Origin: Polyangium sp. y55x31
Lineage (GTDB): Bacteria > Myxococcota_A > Polyangia > Polyangiales > Polyangiaceae
Reading direction: 5' to 3'
Length of the DNA: 64,000 nt
Assembly: GCF_029946505.1 (NCBI RefSeq)
Contig: NZ_JARZHG010000014.1
Coordinates: 62,001 to 126,000, forward strand
Shown: one piece after another, positions 1-7,697 of the stretch
How the letters are laid out: each line of letters starts with the position of its first letter
How positions within the stretch are numbered: position 1 is the first letter of the stretch
Program-made: the position numbers and the translations under genes
Notes under the pieces: generated by a model
The model's database searches: none
Seen by the model: only the letters and a program-made list of their open reading frames with translations
Told to the model about the DNA's origin: nothing

Positions 1-2166
1 TCCACCTTCTTCCTCGCTGGCCTCACCTCGCTCGCGGCCCTCGCCGCGTGCAAATCCGGCGACCAACCCTCGCCGACCGGATCGCCCCCCGAGCCCGCCG
101 CCTCGAACGTGGCCCCAGGCGCGCAGCCTGCCCGCGCGCGCAAGCCGCCGCTCGTGCGCGAAGGCGGCGCGCTCGTCCGCTCGCCCTCCGAGCCTGCGCT
201 TTGGCTCGCGGACGAAGATCAGCAAGTCGTCCGGCGCATCGCACTCCCCGCCGACGCCCAGAACCCGCCCGTCGCCGTCAAGATGCCCGGGCCTCCGGCG
301 GCCGTCCTCGCCCTCGACGACCGCGTCCTCGTCACGGTGCGTGGCATTCGCAAGACCGACGATCCCGCATCACCTTACGAAGGCCCGGGCCTCTTGCTCG
401 TCATGCGCCCCGACCCCGCGGCGGGCCTCGTCGAAATCGGCCGCGTGGAGCTCCCGGCCGACGCCTGGGGCCTCGCGATCACGCCCGACGAATCCACCGC
501 GCTCGTCACCTCCCCGTGGACCCACGCGGTCTCGGCCGTCGACCTCAAGACCCTCCAGAAACGCTGGACCCTCGACGTCCCCCGCGAGCCACGCGCCGTC
601 GTCGCCTTGCCCGACGGAAAAACCGCGTATGTCACGCACCTCGTCCGCGCCACGCTCTCGCGCATCGACGCCGTCGACGGTGAAGCCCGCGCCAAAGACG
701 TCGCTTTCCCGGCCGCCCCCTTGCGCACCCCGCCCGATCCGGCCCGACGCGAGGCCGCGACGCTCGCGTATTCGGCCGTCCTTTCGCCCGACGGCGCGCG
801 CCTCTTCGTCCCGCGCCAGGCGCTCGGGGCCATGGGCGAGAGCGCCTGGAATGGGCAAAACACCGTCGACATCCTCTCGACGGCCGACGAGAGCCCGCTC
901 GCCGTGCGCGCGCCTCGCTGGTTCGTCATGCAATCGAAGCCGTTCCAGAAGACCCTCGGCGAGTTCGGATTCGAAGAGGCCGACCCGCACCTCACGGGCC
1001 CGGCGCCTGCGCAGATCGGCGAGGTCTTCGTCCAGCCTCGCGCCGTCGTGTATCGCAAGAAGACCCGCACCTTGCTCGTGGCGAGCGAAGGCACCGACAT
1101 GCTCGCCGAGCTCGACGCGCTCTCCGTCGACCCCTCGCTCGGCGCCCTTCGCAAGTACGACCTCGGCGCAGGCAATACGGACACGGAAGAAGCCAAACCC
1201 GGCAACACCCGCTGCGGCGCGCCCACCGGAATCGCGCTCTCCGAGGACGAGGGCACGGCCTTCGTGTTTTGCCGATCGAGCCACGACCTCGCGATCGTCC
1301 GGCTCGACGCCTACGACAAGCGCGCGCCGTACGAATCCTCGCCCCCTGGCATCTTCTCCCTCGGCCCTGATCCGCTGCCCGAGCAGGCCGCCCTCGGCCG
1401 CCGGCTTTATTACAATGCGCGCGACTGGCTCATGAGCGCCTCGTATGGCTGCGCCGGCTGCCACCCCGAGGGGCGCGACGACGGGCACGTGTGGCACGAG
1501 GACATCCGGGAGAGCTACGAGCAAAAAGGCAAGTTCGAGCCCAACGCGATGCACGCCTTCGAGGACAAGCAAGCATTCGAGGGTTTCCTCAAGGGCGTCC
1601 CGCGCCAGACGCCGATGCTCGCGGGCCGCGTCGCCGCGTTCGGACCTTATGGCTGGAAGGGCGAGAGCCCGAACCTGAAGCACCGCGTGATCATCGGCTT
1701 CGGCATTCACCGCTGGCTCGGCGGCGGGCCCTTGAGTTATTCCGCGGACAAGACGATTCCGCGCGCCGAGGCCATCGCCGCCTTCGCCCGCAATGGCCTC
1801 GTCCCGCCCCCGCGCGACAATCACGAGAAGACCGCCGAGGAGAAGCGCGGCGAGACGCTCTTCAACGACCCCAACGTCGGCTGCGCGACCTGCCACCTGC
1901 CGAAGACCGACTACACGAACCGCGCCGTCGTGGGGCTCGGCCCGTGGGCGTTCGACAAGGCACGTTTCGAGACGGAGGCGGAGGACGACTGGAAATTCAA
2001 GACGCCCTCGTTGCTCTACATCGCCGGCAGCGCGCCCTATTACCATGACGGCAGCGTGGCCACGCTCGAGGAGCTCATCGAGCGTAATGGCAAGCGCATG
2101 GGCCATACGGATCATCTTTCCAAGGAGGATCGGGCGGCGCTCGTCGCCTTCCTGAAGACACTATGA
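1..2166 (+). CDS. YncE-like beta-propeller fused to MauG/CCP-type di-haem domain, lipoprotein (5' end outside window)
   Basis: The frame is open from base 1. Its first residues form a lipoprotein signal peptide tail ending in a lipobox (L-A-A-C, Cys at 49-51), so the true start lies just left of the window; the GTG at 109 is internal. The N-terminal two thirds look like a YncE/YVTN propeller, with the repeated pattern D-A-W-G-L-A-I-T-P-D-E-S. The C-terminal third carries two haem c motifs, CAGCH at 1450-1464 and CATCH at 1882-1896, then K-T-P-S-L and Y-Y-H-D-G-S near the end, as in MauG/cytochrome c peroxidase proteins. The expected location is the periplasm or outer membrane, with covalent haem. 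It overlaps the next gene by ATGA. A full paralogue lies at 53578-55797 with the same partner behind it. The peroxidase-like function is inferred from family; the substrate is unknown. Confidence 0.85.
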   Translation, partial: STFFLAGLTSLAALAACKSGDQPSPTGSPPEPAASNVAPGAQPARARKPPLVREGGALVRSPSEPALWLADEDQQVVRRIALPADAQNPPVAVKMPGPPAAVLALDDRVLVTVRGIRKTDDPASPYEGPGLLLVMRPDPAAGLVEIGRVELPADAWGLAITPDESTALVTSPWTHAVSAVDLKTLQKRWTLDVPREPRAVVALPDGKTAYVTHLVRATLSRIDAVDGEARAKDVAFPAAPLRTPPDPARREAATLAYSAVLSPDGARLFVPRQALGAMGESAWNGQNTVDILSTADESPLAVRAPRWFVMQSKPFQKTLGEFGFEEADPHLTGPAPAQIGEVFVQPRAVVYRKKTRTLLVASEGTDMLAELDALSVDPSLGALRKYDLGAGNTDTEEAKPGNTRCGAPTGIALSEDEGTAFVFCRSSHDLAIVRLDAYDKRAPYESSPPGIFSLGPDPLPEQAALGRRLYYNARDWLMSASYGCAGCHPEGRDDGHVWHEDIRESYEQKGKFEPNAMHAFEDKQAFEGFLKGVPRQTPMLAGRVAAFGPYGWKGESPNLKHRVIIGFGIHRWLGGGPLSYSADKTIPRAEAIAAFARNGLVPPPRDNHEKTAEEKRGETLFNDPNVGCATCHLPKTDYTNRAVVGLGPWAFDKARFETEAEDDWKFKTPSLLYIAGSAPYYHDGSVATLEELIERNGKRMGHTDHLSKEDRAALVAFLKTL

Positions 2167-2804
2167 ACACCTCGAACCTGCGCCGCGCCGTGGCCTTTGC
2201 GCCGCCTTTCCTGGTCCTCTTCGCGTTCTTCTCGTTCGCCGTGGCCGAAGAGGCCCCCGTGCCCGCCGCCGCGGCGGCGCCCGCCTCCGCTGCCGCTGCT
2301 GCCTCCGCGGCCCCGCCCGCCTCCGCCTCTGCCGCCGTGCCTGCGGAGCCGAGCGGGCCTCCGCTCGCGGAATGGTCTCCTCCCGATTCCGCGTCCGACA
2401 AACCCACGGCCGAGGAATGGGAAAAGGCCACACCGCTCGAGCTCCTCCGGCCGCACGAGCACTGCACGGCGTCCGCGGTCCGCGAATGGCTCCGTATCTC
2501 GTGCCGGGATCCGCAGGACATGTTCAAGGGGCTCCGCGTCGTCGGCGGCTCCGAGCAGGACGTCTCGATCACCGACTTCAAGGTCAAGGGCAAGAGCAAG
2601 AACTTCGAGGGCAAGGAGATCGACAAGACCTTCGACGGCCTGCACGTGGTGTTTCCCGTGCGCAAGAGCGATCGGCGCGTGATGACCCTCGTGAACTGGG
2701 CCTCCTGCGGCTGGAAGTGCTGGTACATGCGGGAGGACACGTTCGTGACCATCTCCGAGCTCTGGCTGCCCGGCGAAGAGCGCCCCACGATCGTCGTTCA
2801 TTGA
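2163..2804 (+). CDS. Small secreted partner protein of the di-haem propeller enzyme (copy A)
   Basis: This 213-residue protein has an N-terminal signal-like hydrophobic segment (about residues 9-28), then a long Ala/Pro-rich linker (about 30-62) and a compact C-terminal domain. It starts inside the stop of the haem gene (ATGA), so the two are translationally coupled. The C-terminal domain shares three blocks with the 202-aa protein at 55794-56402: REW-x-RI-x-C, VFPVR-xx-DRRV, and SE-x-WLP-x-EE-x-P near the C-terminus. The arrangement repeats 53 kb away, so the pairing is selected for rather than accidental. I recognise no named domain. A periplasmic substrate, chaperone or redox partner of the haem enzyme is plausible. 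Confidence 0.8.
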   Translation: MNTSNLRRAVAFAPPFLVLFAFFSFAVAEEAPVPAAAAAPASAAAAASAAPPASASAAVPAEPSGPPLAEWSPPDSASDKPTAEEWEKATPLELLRPHEHCTASAVREWLRISCRDPQDMFKGLRVVGGSEQDVSITDFKVKGKSKNFEGKEIDKTFDGLHVVFPVRKSDRRVMTLVNWASCGWKCWYMREDTFVTISELWLPGEERPTIVVH

Positions 2805-2820
2805 AGTTCGGCCCCTCGGA

Positions 2821-2979
2821 AAGTTTGCGGCGACCTCGACAATTGCCTCGAGGTTGAAAACTTCTCCCGGCTGCGGCTGCCGCGCCGTCACCCCCGAGGC
2901 ACCTCCGGGCGGCGGCTGGCTCGCCTTCCTCTCCCTCTCCCTCGCGGCCAGCGCAATCGTCCGTCGTCGCCGCAAATAA
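2821..2979 (+). pseudogene. Orphan MYXO-CTERM-like C-terminal sorting tail
   Basis: In the frame ending at the TAA of 2977-2979 the translation reads G-C-G-C-R, a Pro/Gly spacer, a hydrophobic stretch (W-L-A-F-L-S-L-S-L-A-A) and then R-R-R-R-K-stop. This is the layout of the myxobacterial MYXO-CTERM tail: Cys motif, one membrane segment, Arg cluster. No ATG or GTG start or protein body lies in this frame between 2803 and the tail, and the preceding gene stops at 2804 in another frame. It is probably the remnant of a surface protein after deletion or frameshift. Calling it MYXO-CTERM is by pattern only. Confidence 0.45.
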
Positions 2980-3048
2980 AGACGCGCTCGGACGAAGAAC
3001 GTCCGATCGCCTTCGCGTTTTCCCTCCACTCACTGCCGCGTCCGTGCT

Positions 3049-3073
3049 TGGTAGGACAATTACTGTCCTACCA
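3049..3073. promoter_or_regulatory. Perfect palindromic operator upstream of XRE gene 1
   Basis: Two perfect 10-base arms (TGGTAGGACA and TGTCCTACCA) are separated by five bases. The dyad lies about 190 bases upstream of the first XRE gene, just before a sequence block shared with the second copy. An XRE dimer would bind such a dyad, so autoregulation is the likely role. Confidence 0.55.
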
Positions 3074-3080
3074 TGATCAC

Positions 3081-3130
3081 GTTTTTCGGTGCGGGTTCGT
3101 CCAATACGGTGCATATTCGTTCCTGGTCGT
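3081..3130 (+). promoter_or_regulatory. Promoter-proximal block shared by both XRE copies
   Basis: About 50 bases here (GTTTTTCG, then GGTTCGTC, then GGTGCATATTCGTT) recur at 3780-3830 upstream of the second XRE gene at a similar distance from the start. The conservation outside the coding region suggests promoter or regulator contacts. I cannot assign the -35 and -10 boxes with confidence. Confidence 0.4.
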
Positions 3131-3213
3131 ACCGAGCCGAGAGCGCGAAGCGTGCGGAGAGGCCGGGCGATCGAGAGCTTCATCAGCAAGAAAGACCCTT
3201 GGATTCCCGGCGA

Positions 3214-3264
3214 GAAGGAGGCCGGTCGGCGCGCCCGCGAGGGCGAACCGAGAACCACATCCAC
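3214..3264 (+). promoter_or_regulatory. Conserved 5' leader of XRE gene 1 with remote Shine-Dalgarno-like GAAGGAGG
   Basis: A strong SD-like GAAGGAGG sits 43 bases before the ATG, too far to serve it directly in linear mRNA. The same leader, nearly base for base and with exactly the same 43-base distance, precedes the second copy at 3910-3960. It may be a structured leader or a remnant of an upstream start. Confidence 0.4.
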
Positions 3265-3600
3265 ATGCCGCGACGTTCTACTCCCGATGCGTTTGCACTT
3301 CAGGTTGGCGCCCGTATCCGCGAGCTCCGTTACGAGATGAACATGTCCCTCGCGGCGCTCGCCGACGCGAGCGAGCTGTCGAAGGGCCACCTCTCGAGCG
3401 TCGAGCATGGCCTCGCCGCCATCACGATCGGCACGATCGCCCGGCTCGCGCAGGGCTTCGGCGTGCCGCCGATGTATCTGCTCACGTTCGCGGCGGAGGA
3501 CGAGCGCGCCCACGCGGCCGAGCTCCTCCGCTACCTGCCCCAGAGCGAGGTGAGGAAGCTGCGCCGCCAGATCCAGGCGCAGGTCGCCGCCCGCAAGTAA
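3265..3600 (+). CDS. XRE-family helix-turn-helix transcriptional regulator, tandem copy 1
   Basis: This 111-aa protein is a single XRE/Cro-type HTH domain (about residues 13-70: R-I-R-E-L-R, then M-S-L-A-A-L-A-D-A-S then L-S-K-G-H-L-S-S-V-E-H-G) plus a basic, helical C-terminal tail. It differs from the gene at 3961-4296 at 13 of 111 positions by my count, so the pair arose by recent tandem duplication. The frame stays open upstream as far as 3073, but codon use there is not coding-like and the two copies diverge, so the ATG at 3265 is chosen. A perfect palindrome upstream (3049-3073) suggests autoregulation, and a strong terminator follows the stop. Such small XRE proteins are DNA-binding regulators; the targets are unknown. 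Confidence 0.85.
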   Translation: MPRRSTPDAFALQVGARIRELRYEMNMSLAALADASELSKGHLSSVEHGLAAITIGTIARLAQGFGVPPMYLLTFAAEDERAHAAELLRYLPQSEVRKLRRQIQAQVAARK

Positions 3601-3626
3601 TCGCGTCCCACAGAAAAACTTACCTG

Positions 3627-3669
3627 GAGAGCGCTGATCGGCAGGTCCGATCGGCGCTCTCGCTTTTTT
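3627..3669 (+). terminator. Intrinsic terminator after XRE gene 1
   Basis: A stem of about 15 pairs (3627-3641 with 3647-3661, one G-U pair) closes a five-base loop and is followed by a run of six T residues at 3664-3669. It insulates the two XRE copies, so each is transcribed separately. Confidence 0.85.
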
Positions 3670-3693
3670 GTCCACCACGAAAGAAGCTAGGAC

Positions 3694-3775
3694 GGACAAT
3701 GTCCATCACGCCCATCGTTTTCCCTGGCCTCGATGCGGCGCCCATGCTGGGTAGGACATTGATGGTCCGCTCCAC
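3694..3775. promoter_or_regulatory. Degenerate operator sites upstream of XRE gene 2
   Basis: Two relatives of the copy-1 operator are present. A compact palindrome GGACA-A-TGTCC lies at 3694-3704. A half-site identical to the copy-1 left arm, GGTAGGACA, lies at 3750-3758 with a poorly matching right arm. The second gene may therefore be bound more weakly or differently by the same regulators. Confidence 0.4.
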
Positions 3776-3909
3776 TTTCGGTTTTTCGTGCAGGTTCGTC
3801 TGAATGGGTGCATATTCGTTTTCGTGGTCGCCGCGGTGGTCGCGAGAGACAGCGACGCGGGGCGACGAGAGCTTCCGAAACGATAGACGAACCCGTTTTT
3901 CCCCGGCGC

Positions 3910-3960
3910 GAAGGAGGCCGGTCGGATCGCCCGCGAGGGCGAACCGAGAACCATAAAACA
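3910..3960 (+). promoter_or_regulatory. Conserved 5' leader of XRE gene 2
   Basis: This is nearly identical to 3214-3264. GAAGGAGG at 3910-3917 lies exactly 43 bases before the ATG, with a conserved CGCGAGGGCGAACCGAGAACC core between. Confidence 0.4.
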
Positions 3961-4296
3961 ATGCCGCGACGTTCCACCCCCGAGCCGTTTGCCCTCCAGG
4001 TCGGTACCCGTATTCGTGAGCTTCGCAAGGAGCGCAACATGTCCCTCGGCGCCCTCGCCGACGCGAGCGCGCTCTCGAAGGGCCACCTCTCCAGCGTGGA
4101 GCACGGCCTCGCCGCGATCACGATCCAGACGATCGCGCGCCTCGCGGAGGGCTTCGGCGTGCCTCCGATGTACCTCCTCACGTTCGCCGAGGAGGACGAG
4201 CGCGCCAAGACCGCCGAATTGCTCCGTTACCTCCCGCAGACCGAGGTGCGGAAGCTGCGCCGCCAGATCCAGGCGCAGGTCGCCGCGCGCAAGTAA
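3961..4296 (+). CDS. XRE-family helix-turn-helix transcriptional regulator, tandem copy 2
   Basis: This 111-aa paralogue of the preceding regulator has the same length and the same HTH core (L-S-K-G-H-L-S-S-V-E-H-G). Differences cluster at the N-terminus and in the first helix (R-K-E-R for R-Y-E-M), while the C-terminal 14 residues are identical. Its leader is nearly identical, but its operator-like sites are degenerate. Since the recognition helix is almost unchanged, both proteins probably read the same DNA and could form heterodimers. It is followed by its own terminator. There is no neighbouring operon that the regulators obviously control. Confidence 0.85.
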   Translation: MPRRSTPEPFALQVGTRIRELRKERNMSLGALADASALSKGHLSSVEHGLAAITIQTIARLAEGFGVPPMYLLTFAEEDERAKTAELLRYLPQTEVRKLRRQIQAQVAARK

Positions 4297-4370
4297 TCGA
4301 TTCCTCCGCCCTGGGGTGTCCCTCCCGCTCCCGGGGCGTCCCAGGGCCGCACCACTTCCTTGGCTTCAGG

Positions 4371-4410
4371 CCGGAGGTGCACGGAGACGTGCGCCTCCGG
4401 TCTACTTTTT
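4371..4410 (+). terminator. Intrinsic terminator after XRE gene 2
   Basis: A stem of 12 pairs (4371-4382 with 4389-4400, one G-U) with a six-base loop is followed by TCTACTTTTT. The T run overlaps the stop codon region of the converging gene at 4402. Confidence 0.75.
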
Positions 4411-4824
4411 GTCCGCGGCGAGGTGCTTTTCGCGGCACTCGATCAGCCACGCCTTGGCTGATTCGTGGTCGTCGAAGAACGCCGTCACGTTCTTTTGACC
4501 CTGCAAGAAATTCGCCGCGCGCATGAACAACGATACGACCACGCGCATCTTGAAGGTCGCGCCCACGTAGGCCGAATAATACGTGCCCGCCGGCCGCGGC
4601 CGTTCGGCGCCCATCCTGCGCGCGGTGGCGTCGAGCCCGCCGAACTCCTGCATGTGATAGAGCGCGAGCTGGAGTTTGCCGTCGTGCTCATCCATGTCCG
4701 GGAGATCGACGAGGATACGCATGTCCTCCACGGTGATCGGTCCCCGGTAGACGTGTACGGCGATCCCGGGCTCTTCGAAATAAAGGGTGTGTTTCCCGAA
4801 GTGCAGCGGCTCTCGCTTTTTCAT
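4402..4824 (-). CDS. SpoIIAA/STAS-like cytosolic protein, function unknown
   Basis: This is a 140-aa soluble protein without signal or membrane segment. Its layout (short beta strands, an H-V-Y-R-G-P-I-T turn, a helix, and a C-terminal A-F-F-D-D-H-E-S-A-K-A-W-L helix) resembles the SpoIIAA-like/STAS-SEC14 small proteins common in myxobacteria. In those families the last helix and the F-x-D-x-x-x-A-x-x-W-L motif are typical. No anti-sigma partner is adjacent. It lies just downstream of the U32 peptidase on the same strand (22 bases) and may be co-transcribed with it. The family call is tentative. Confidence 0.6.
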   Translation of the reverse strand: MKKREPLHFGKHTLYFEEPGIAVHVYRGPITVEDMRILVDLPDMDEHDGKLQLALYHMQEFGGLDATARRMGAERPRPAGTYYSAYVGATFKMRVVVSLFMRAANFLQGQKNVTAFFDDHESAKAWLIECREKHLAADKK

Positions 4825-4846
4825 CGCCCCTCGTTCTCGGCCTCCC

Positions 4847-7339
4847 TCACGCCGGCAGCACCCGGAGTGATCCCTTCACCACGCCGTATCCCCCCTCTGT
4901 CCTGAGCGCCCGGAACACCTCCGGCGCGTGTATCTTGCCTTCGAGCAGCCGCCGGTACGTCCCGACGATCGTCGCCACGTCCTCCGCCGTCTCGCGCACG
5001 AGCTCGATCCGGAACCGCCGCACGCCGCCTCGCATCGCCGCCGAAGCGAGGCTCGCCGCGCTCTGCGCCGCCGCATGGAACACCGTGTTCCTGCAGCCCA
5101 CGTCCGCCTCCACCGGATGCTCCATCCCCGCGCGATCCCGCAACGACACCTTGTGCTTCTCGCAAGGCCTGCCGCAATCCCGGAAATCCTTCCCCGTCGA
5201 GAGCAGCGCCGCGATCACGCAATGCTCCATGTGGAAGAGCGGCATCGGGTGGTGCAGGACCACCTCCGCGAACGGACCGAACGGCGAATCGAGCAGGCGT
5301 TCGAGCTGCGCCGCGTCGAGGTCGAACGAGGGCGTGAACGCGGAGAGCCCGCGCGAGAGCACCTCCGCCGCCGTCAATCGGTTCGTCACGTTCAGCGAAA
5401 AATCACCGATCCGCGGAATCGACAGCGCCGCGCCCTCCCGCAGCGCGCCGAGCCCACGCACGAGCAAGAGATCGGGCGAGAGCGAGAGCAGGTACCGATC
5501 GATCTTCTCCTCGCCCGGCTTGCGAATGCGCGGCGGCGCGACCCCGATCGTCACGTTCGGTCGCGACGCGCGCAGCGCGCGGACCGCCGCGCCCGTGCCC
5601 ACGAGCTCCAGGAAATCGAGATAAACCCCGTCCGCGCCGGCATCGAGCGCCGCCGCGGCTTGCGCCTCCGTCCGGCAGAGCACGAAAAGACCGGCCGGCG
5701 GCGGGCTCCGATCGGGCGGGTTCGCCGCGCGCACGAGGTCCTGGAAATGCACCGACGTCGTCTCCAGCGTCCGCGCGGCCGACGCGAGCAGGCCCTCGAC
5801 GAGCGCGCGACGCGCCCGGTTCAAGGACGACGGCGGGATCATCACGCCCGCGGGCAGATTCGCCTCGATCTCCGCGATTTCGAACGGCGTATCCCCGAGC
5901 CGCCCGAGTTTGTCCTTCAGGACGGCGGCGACATCCGCGCCGCCTCGCGCCTCGCCGATCGGCGCGTCGCCCGTCACCGCGCACCGGAGCCCCGACGTCG
6001 TCCACGCCTCGAACCGCGGCATCTCCCCGATCGCGCCCGACACCCGGATCGAGAGCAAAAGCTTCCGCGGCGACCGCTCGATCTCTGCGAGGATCGCCTT
6101 TTCCGTCGCCGGATCGTCCGTCTTCCACACGCGCCGCCCCGGCTTCGCGACGTCGACGCGTGATTCGGGCCCGAGCCAGACGGTGACCTCCTCGCCCGCC
6201 TCGGCGCGCGGCGTGTCCGCGCCGTTCTTCGCGATCGTCCAGACGCGCCCGCCGATCTCGCCTGCGCCCGCGAATCCCCCTTCCACGAGCACGCCGTCGC
6301 CGCGCGAAAGCGCCTCCGTGAGCCGGATCCGCAAGAGCGTTTTTCCTCGCGCGCGGCTGGTCCCGAGGAGCTCGCCCACCGGCAAACCCCGATGATCGCA
6401 GGCGCGCCCCTCCACGAGCCGCTGATGATCCACGCCGGCGAGAAAGCCGGGGCCCGATCCGCGCGAATACGTTTGCAGCGCGGTTTTTCGGATCGAACCG
6501 AGCGCCTCGCTCGTCCCCGCGCTGCTCGCTTCGAGCGCCGCGCGGTAGAGCCGCGTCGTCGCGGCCACGTAGTCGGGGCCCTTCAGCCGCCCTTCGATCT
6601 TGAGCGACGCGACGCCGAGCTCGGCGAGCTTCGGCACGAGCGCGCTCGCCTCCAGATCCTCGGGCGACAAGAGATACGCGTGATCCCCGAGCTCCCGCTT
6701 TTCCCCGTCGACGACGAGCTCGTACGGCAGCCGGCAGGCCTGCGCGCAGGCCCCGCGGTTCGCGCTGCGACCGCCGATCGCCTCGCTCGTCAGGCACTGC
6801 CCCGAATACGCGATGCAGAGCGCGCCGTGCACGAAGACCTCGATCTCCATGTCCGTCGCGCGCCGGATCGCCGCGATGTCGTCGACCGACAGCTCGCGCG
6901 CCAGGATGACGCGGCTCGCGCCGAGCTCGCGCGCGAGCTCCACGGCCCCCGCGTCGGTGCACGTCATCTGCGTCGAGGCGTGGATCGCGAGCGCCGGCGC
7001 GATCGCCCGCACGAGCCGCGCGACCCCGAGGTCCTGCACGATCACCGCGTCCACGCCCGCCTCCGCGCACGTGCGCACGGCGTTCTCGACGTTCTCGAGC
7101 TCCTCGTCGAAGACCAGCGTGTTCAGCGTGACGTACCCGCGCACGCCGTGCTCGTGCAGGAACGACATCGTCCGCGCGAGCCCTTCGGCGTCGAAGTTTT
7201 TCGCGCGCGCCCGCGCGTTGAACCCTTGGAGCCCAAAGTAAACGGCGTCCGCGCCGGCCAGCACGGCGGCCCGGAGCGCGGCTTCATCGCCGGCGGGGGC
7301 GAGGATCTCGGGGCGCTTCGGGTGCGCGGCAGTGCTCAT
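4847..7339 (-). CDS. U32-family peptidase / 23S rRNA hydroxylation-type protein, two-domain
   Basis: This 830-aa protein starts with I-L-A-P-A-G-D-E-A-A-L and A-D-A-V-Y-F-G-L, the TIM-barrel start of U32 proteins. It carries the family signature E-V-F-V-H-G-A-L-C followed by G-Q-C and further Cys residues (about residues 168-195), which in relatives bind an iron-sulphur cluster. A DUF3656-like middle region and a second U32-like barrel (from about 545) follow, with a Cys cluster near the C-terminus. In E. coli the long U32 protein RlhA is required for 23S rRNA C2501 hydroxylation; the proteolytic label is historical. The exact reaction here is not known. The length fits the long-form U32 proteins. 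Confidence 0.85.
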   Translation of the reverse strand: MSTAAHPKRPEILAPAGDEAALRAAVLAGADAVYFGLQGFNARARAKNFDAEGLARTMSFLHEHGVRGYVTLNTLVFDEELENVENAVRTCAEAGVDAVIVQDLGVARLVRAIAPALAIHASTQMTCTDAGAVELARELGASRVILARELSVDDIAAIRRATDMEIEVFVHGALCIAYSGQCLTSEAIGGRSANRGACAQACRLPYELVVDGEKRELGDHAYLLSPEDLEASALVPKLAELGVASLKIEGRLKGPDYVAATTRLYRAALEASSAGTSEALGSIRKTALQTYSRGSGPGFLAGVDHQRLVEGRACDHRGLPVGELLGTSRARGKTLLRIRLTEALSRGDGVLVEGGFAGAGEIGGRVWTIAKNGADTPRAEAGEEVTVWLGPESRVDVAKPGRRVWKTDDPATEKAILAEIERSPRKLLLSIRVSGAIGEMPRFEAWTTSGLRCAVTGDAPIGEARGGADVAAVLKDKLGRLGDTPFEIAEIEANLPAGVMIPPSSLNRARRALVEGLLASAARTLETTSVHFQDLVRAANPPDRSPPPAGLFVLCRTEAQAAAALDAGADGVYLDFLELVGTGAAVRALRASRPNVTIGVAPPRIRKPGEEKIDRYLLSLSPDLLLVRGLGALREGAALSIPRIGDFSLNVTNRLTAAEVLSRGLSAFTPSFDLDAAQLERLLDSPFGPFAEVVLHHPMPLFHMEHCVIAALLSTGKDFRDCGRPCEKHKVSLRDRAGMEHPVEADVGCRNTVFHAAAQSAASLASAAMRGGVRRFRIELVRETAEDVATIVGTYRRLLEGKIHAPEVFRALRTEGGYGVVKGSLRVLPA

Positions 7340-7408
7340 GGTCGGACCCTATAACGCAACCCGAAAGCGGTGGCACGCATCCGAAGTGGTTGTACGCTTC
7401 GGCGCGCC

Positions 7409-7672
7409 ATGACTCCGGCCGAAGTCAGCGAGACCCGCAGAGCCCTCGACGAGCTCGACCATGCGCTGCTCGACCTCGTCGCGCGGCGGAGGGCGCTCGT
7501 CGGCGCGCTCTTCGCGAAAAAGCGGGCGCTCGGCCTGCCGCGCGTGGATCCGGCGCGCGAGGCCGAGCTCGTCGCGGATCGTCGCGCGTACGCCGAGCGC
7601 CTCGGCGTCCCGCCGGAGCTTGCCGAGTCGATCTTCCGGGCCATCCTGGAGGACGGGCATACACGTACGTAG
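7409..7672 (+). CDS. Chorismate mutase, AroQ type II-like single domain
   Basis: This small all-helical protein (87 aa from the ATG at 7409) has the AroQ pattern: R-x-x-L-D-E-L-D in helix 1, then L-V-A-R-R-R-A-L-V and K-K-R-A-L-G-L-P-R-V-D-P-A-R-E, where Arg and Lys residues bind chorismate. The family converts chorismate to prephenate for Phe/Tyr synthesis. It is short for a monofunctional enzyme but complete for the domain. A TACGCT box 10 bases before the ATG resembles the -10 elements seen elsewhere here. The U32 gene diverges on the other side. Confidence 0.75.
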   Translation: MTPAEVSETRRALDELDHALLDLVARRRALVGALFAKKRALGLPRVDPAREAELVADRRAYAERLGVPPELAESIFRAILEDGHTRT

Positions 7673-7697
7673 GTTCGAGTGGATTTATCGCGCGGCG

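Noticed and set aside
3073-3264. In-frame extension of XRE gene 1 from the ATG at 3073 (and of gene 2 from the GTG at 3808)
   Set aside because: The first ATG lies at the edge of the operator palindrome, codon use is not coding-like, and the two copies diverge in amino acids before the ATG at 3265/3961.
4847-7339. Long open frames on the opposite strand of most genes
   Set aside because: High GC opens all frames. They lack signal motifs, consistent codon positions and domain patterns, and they mirror real genes.
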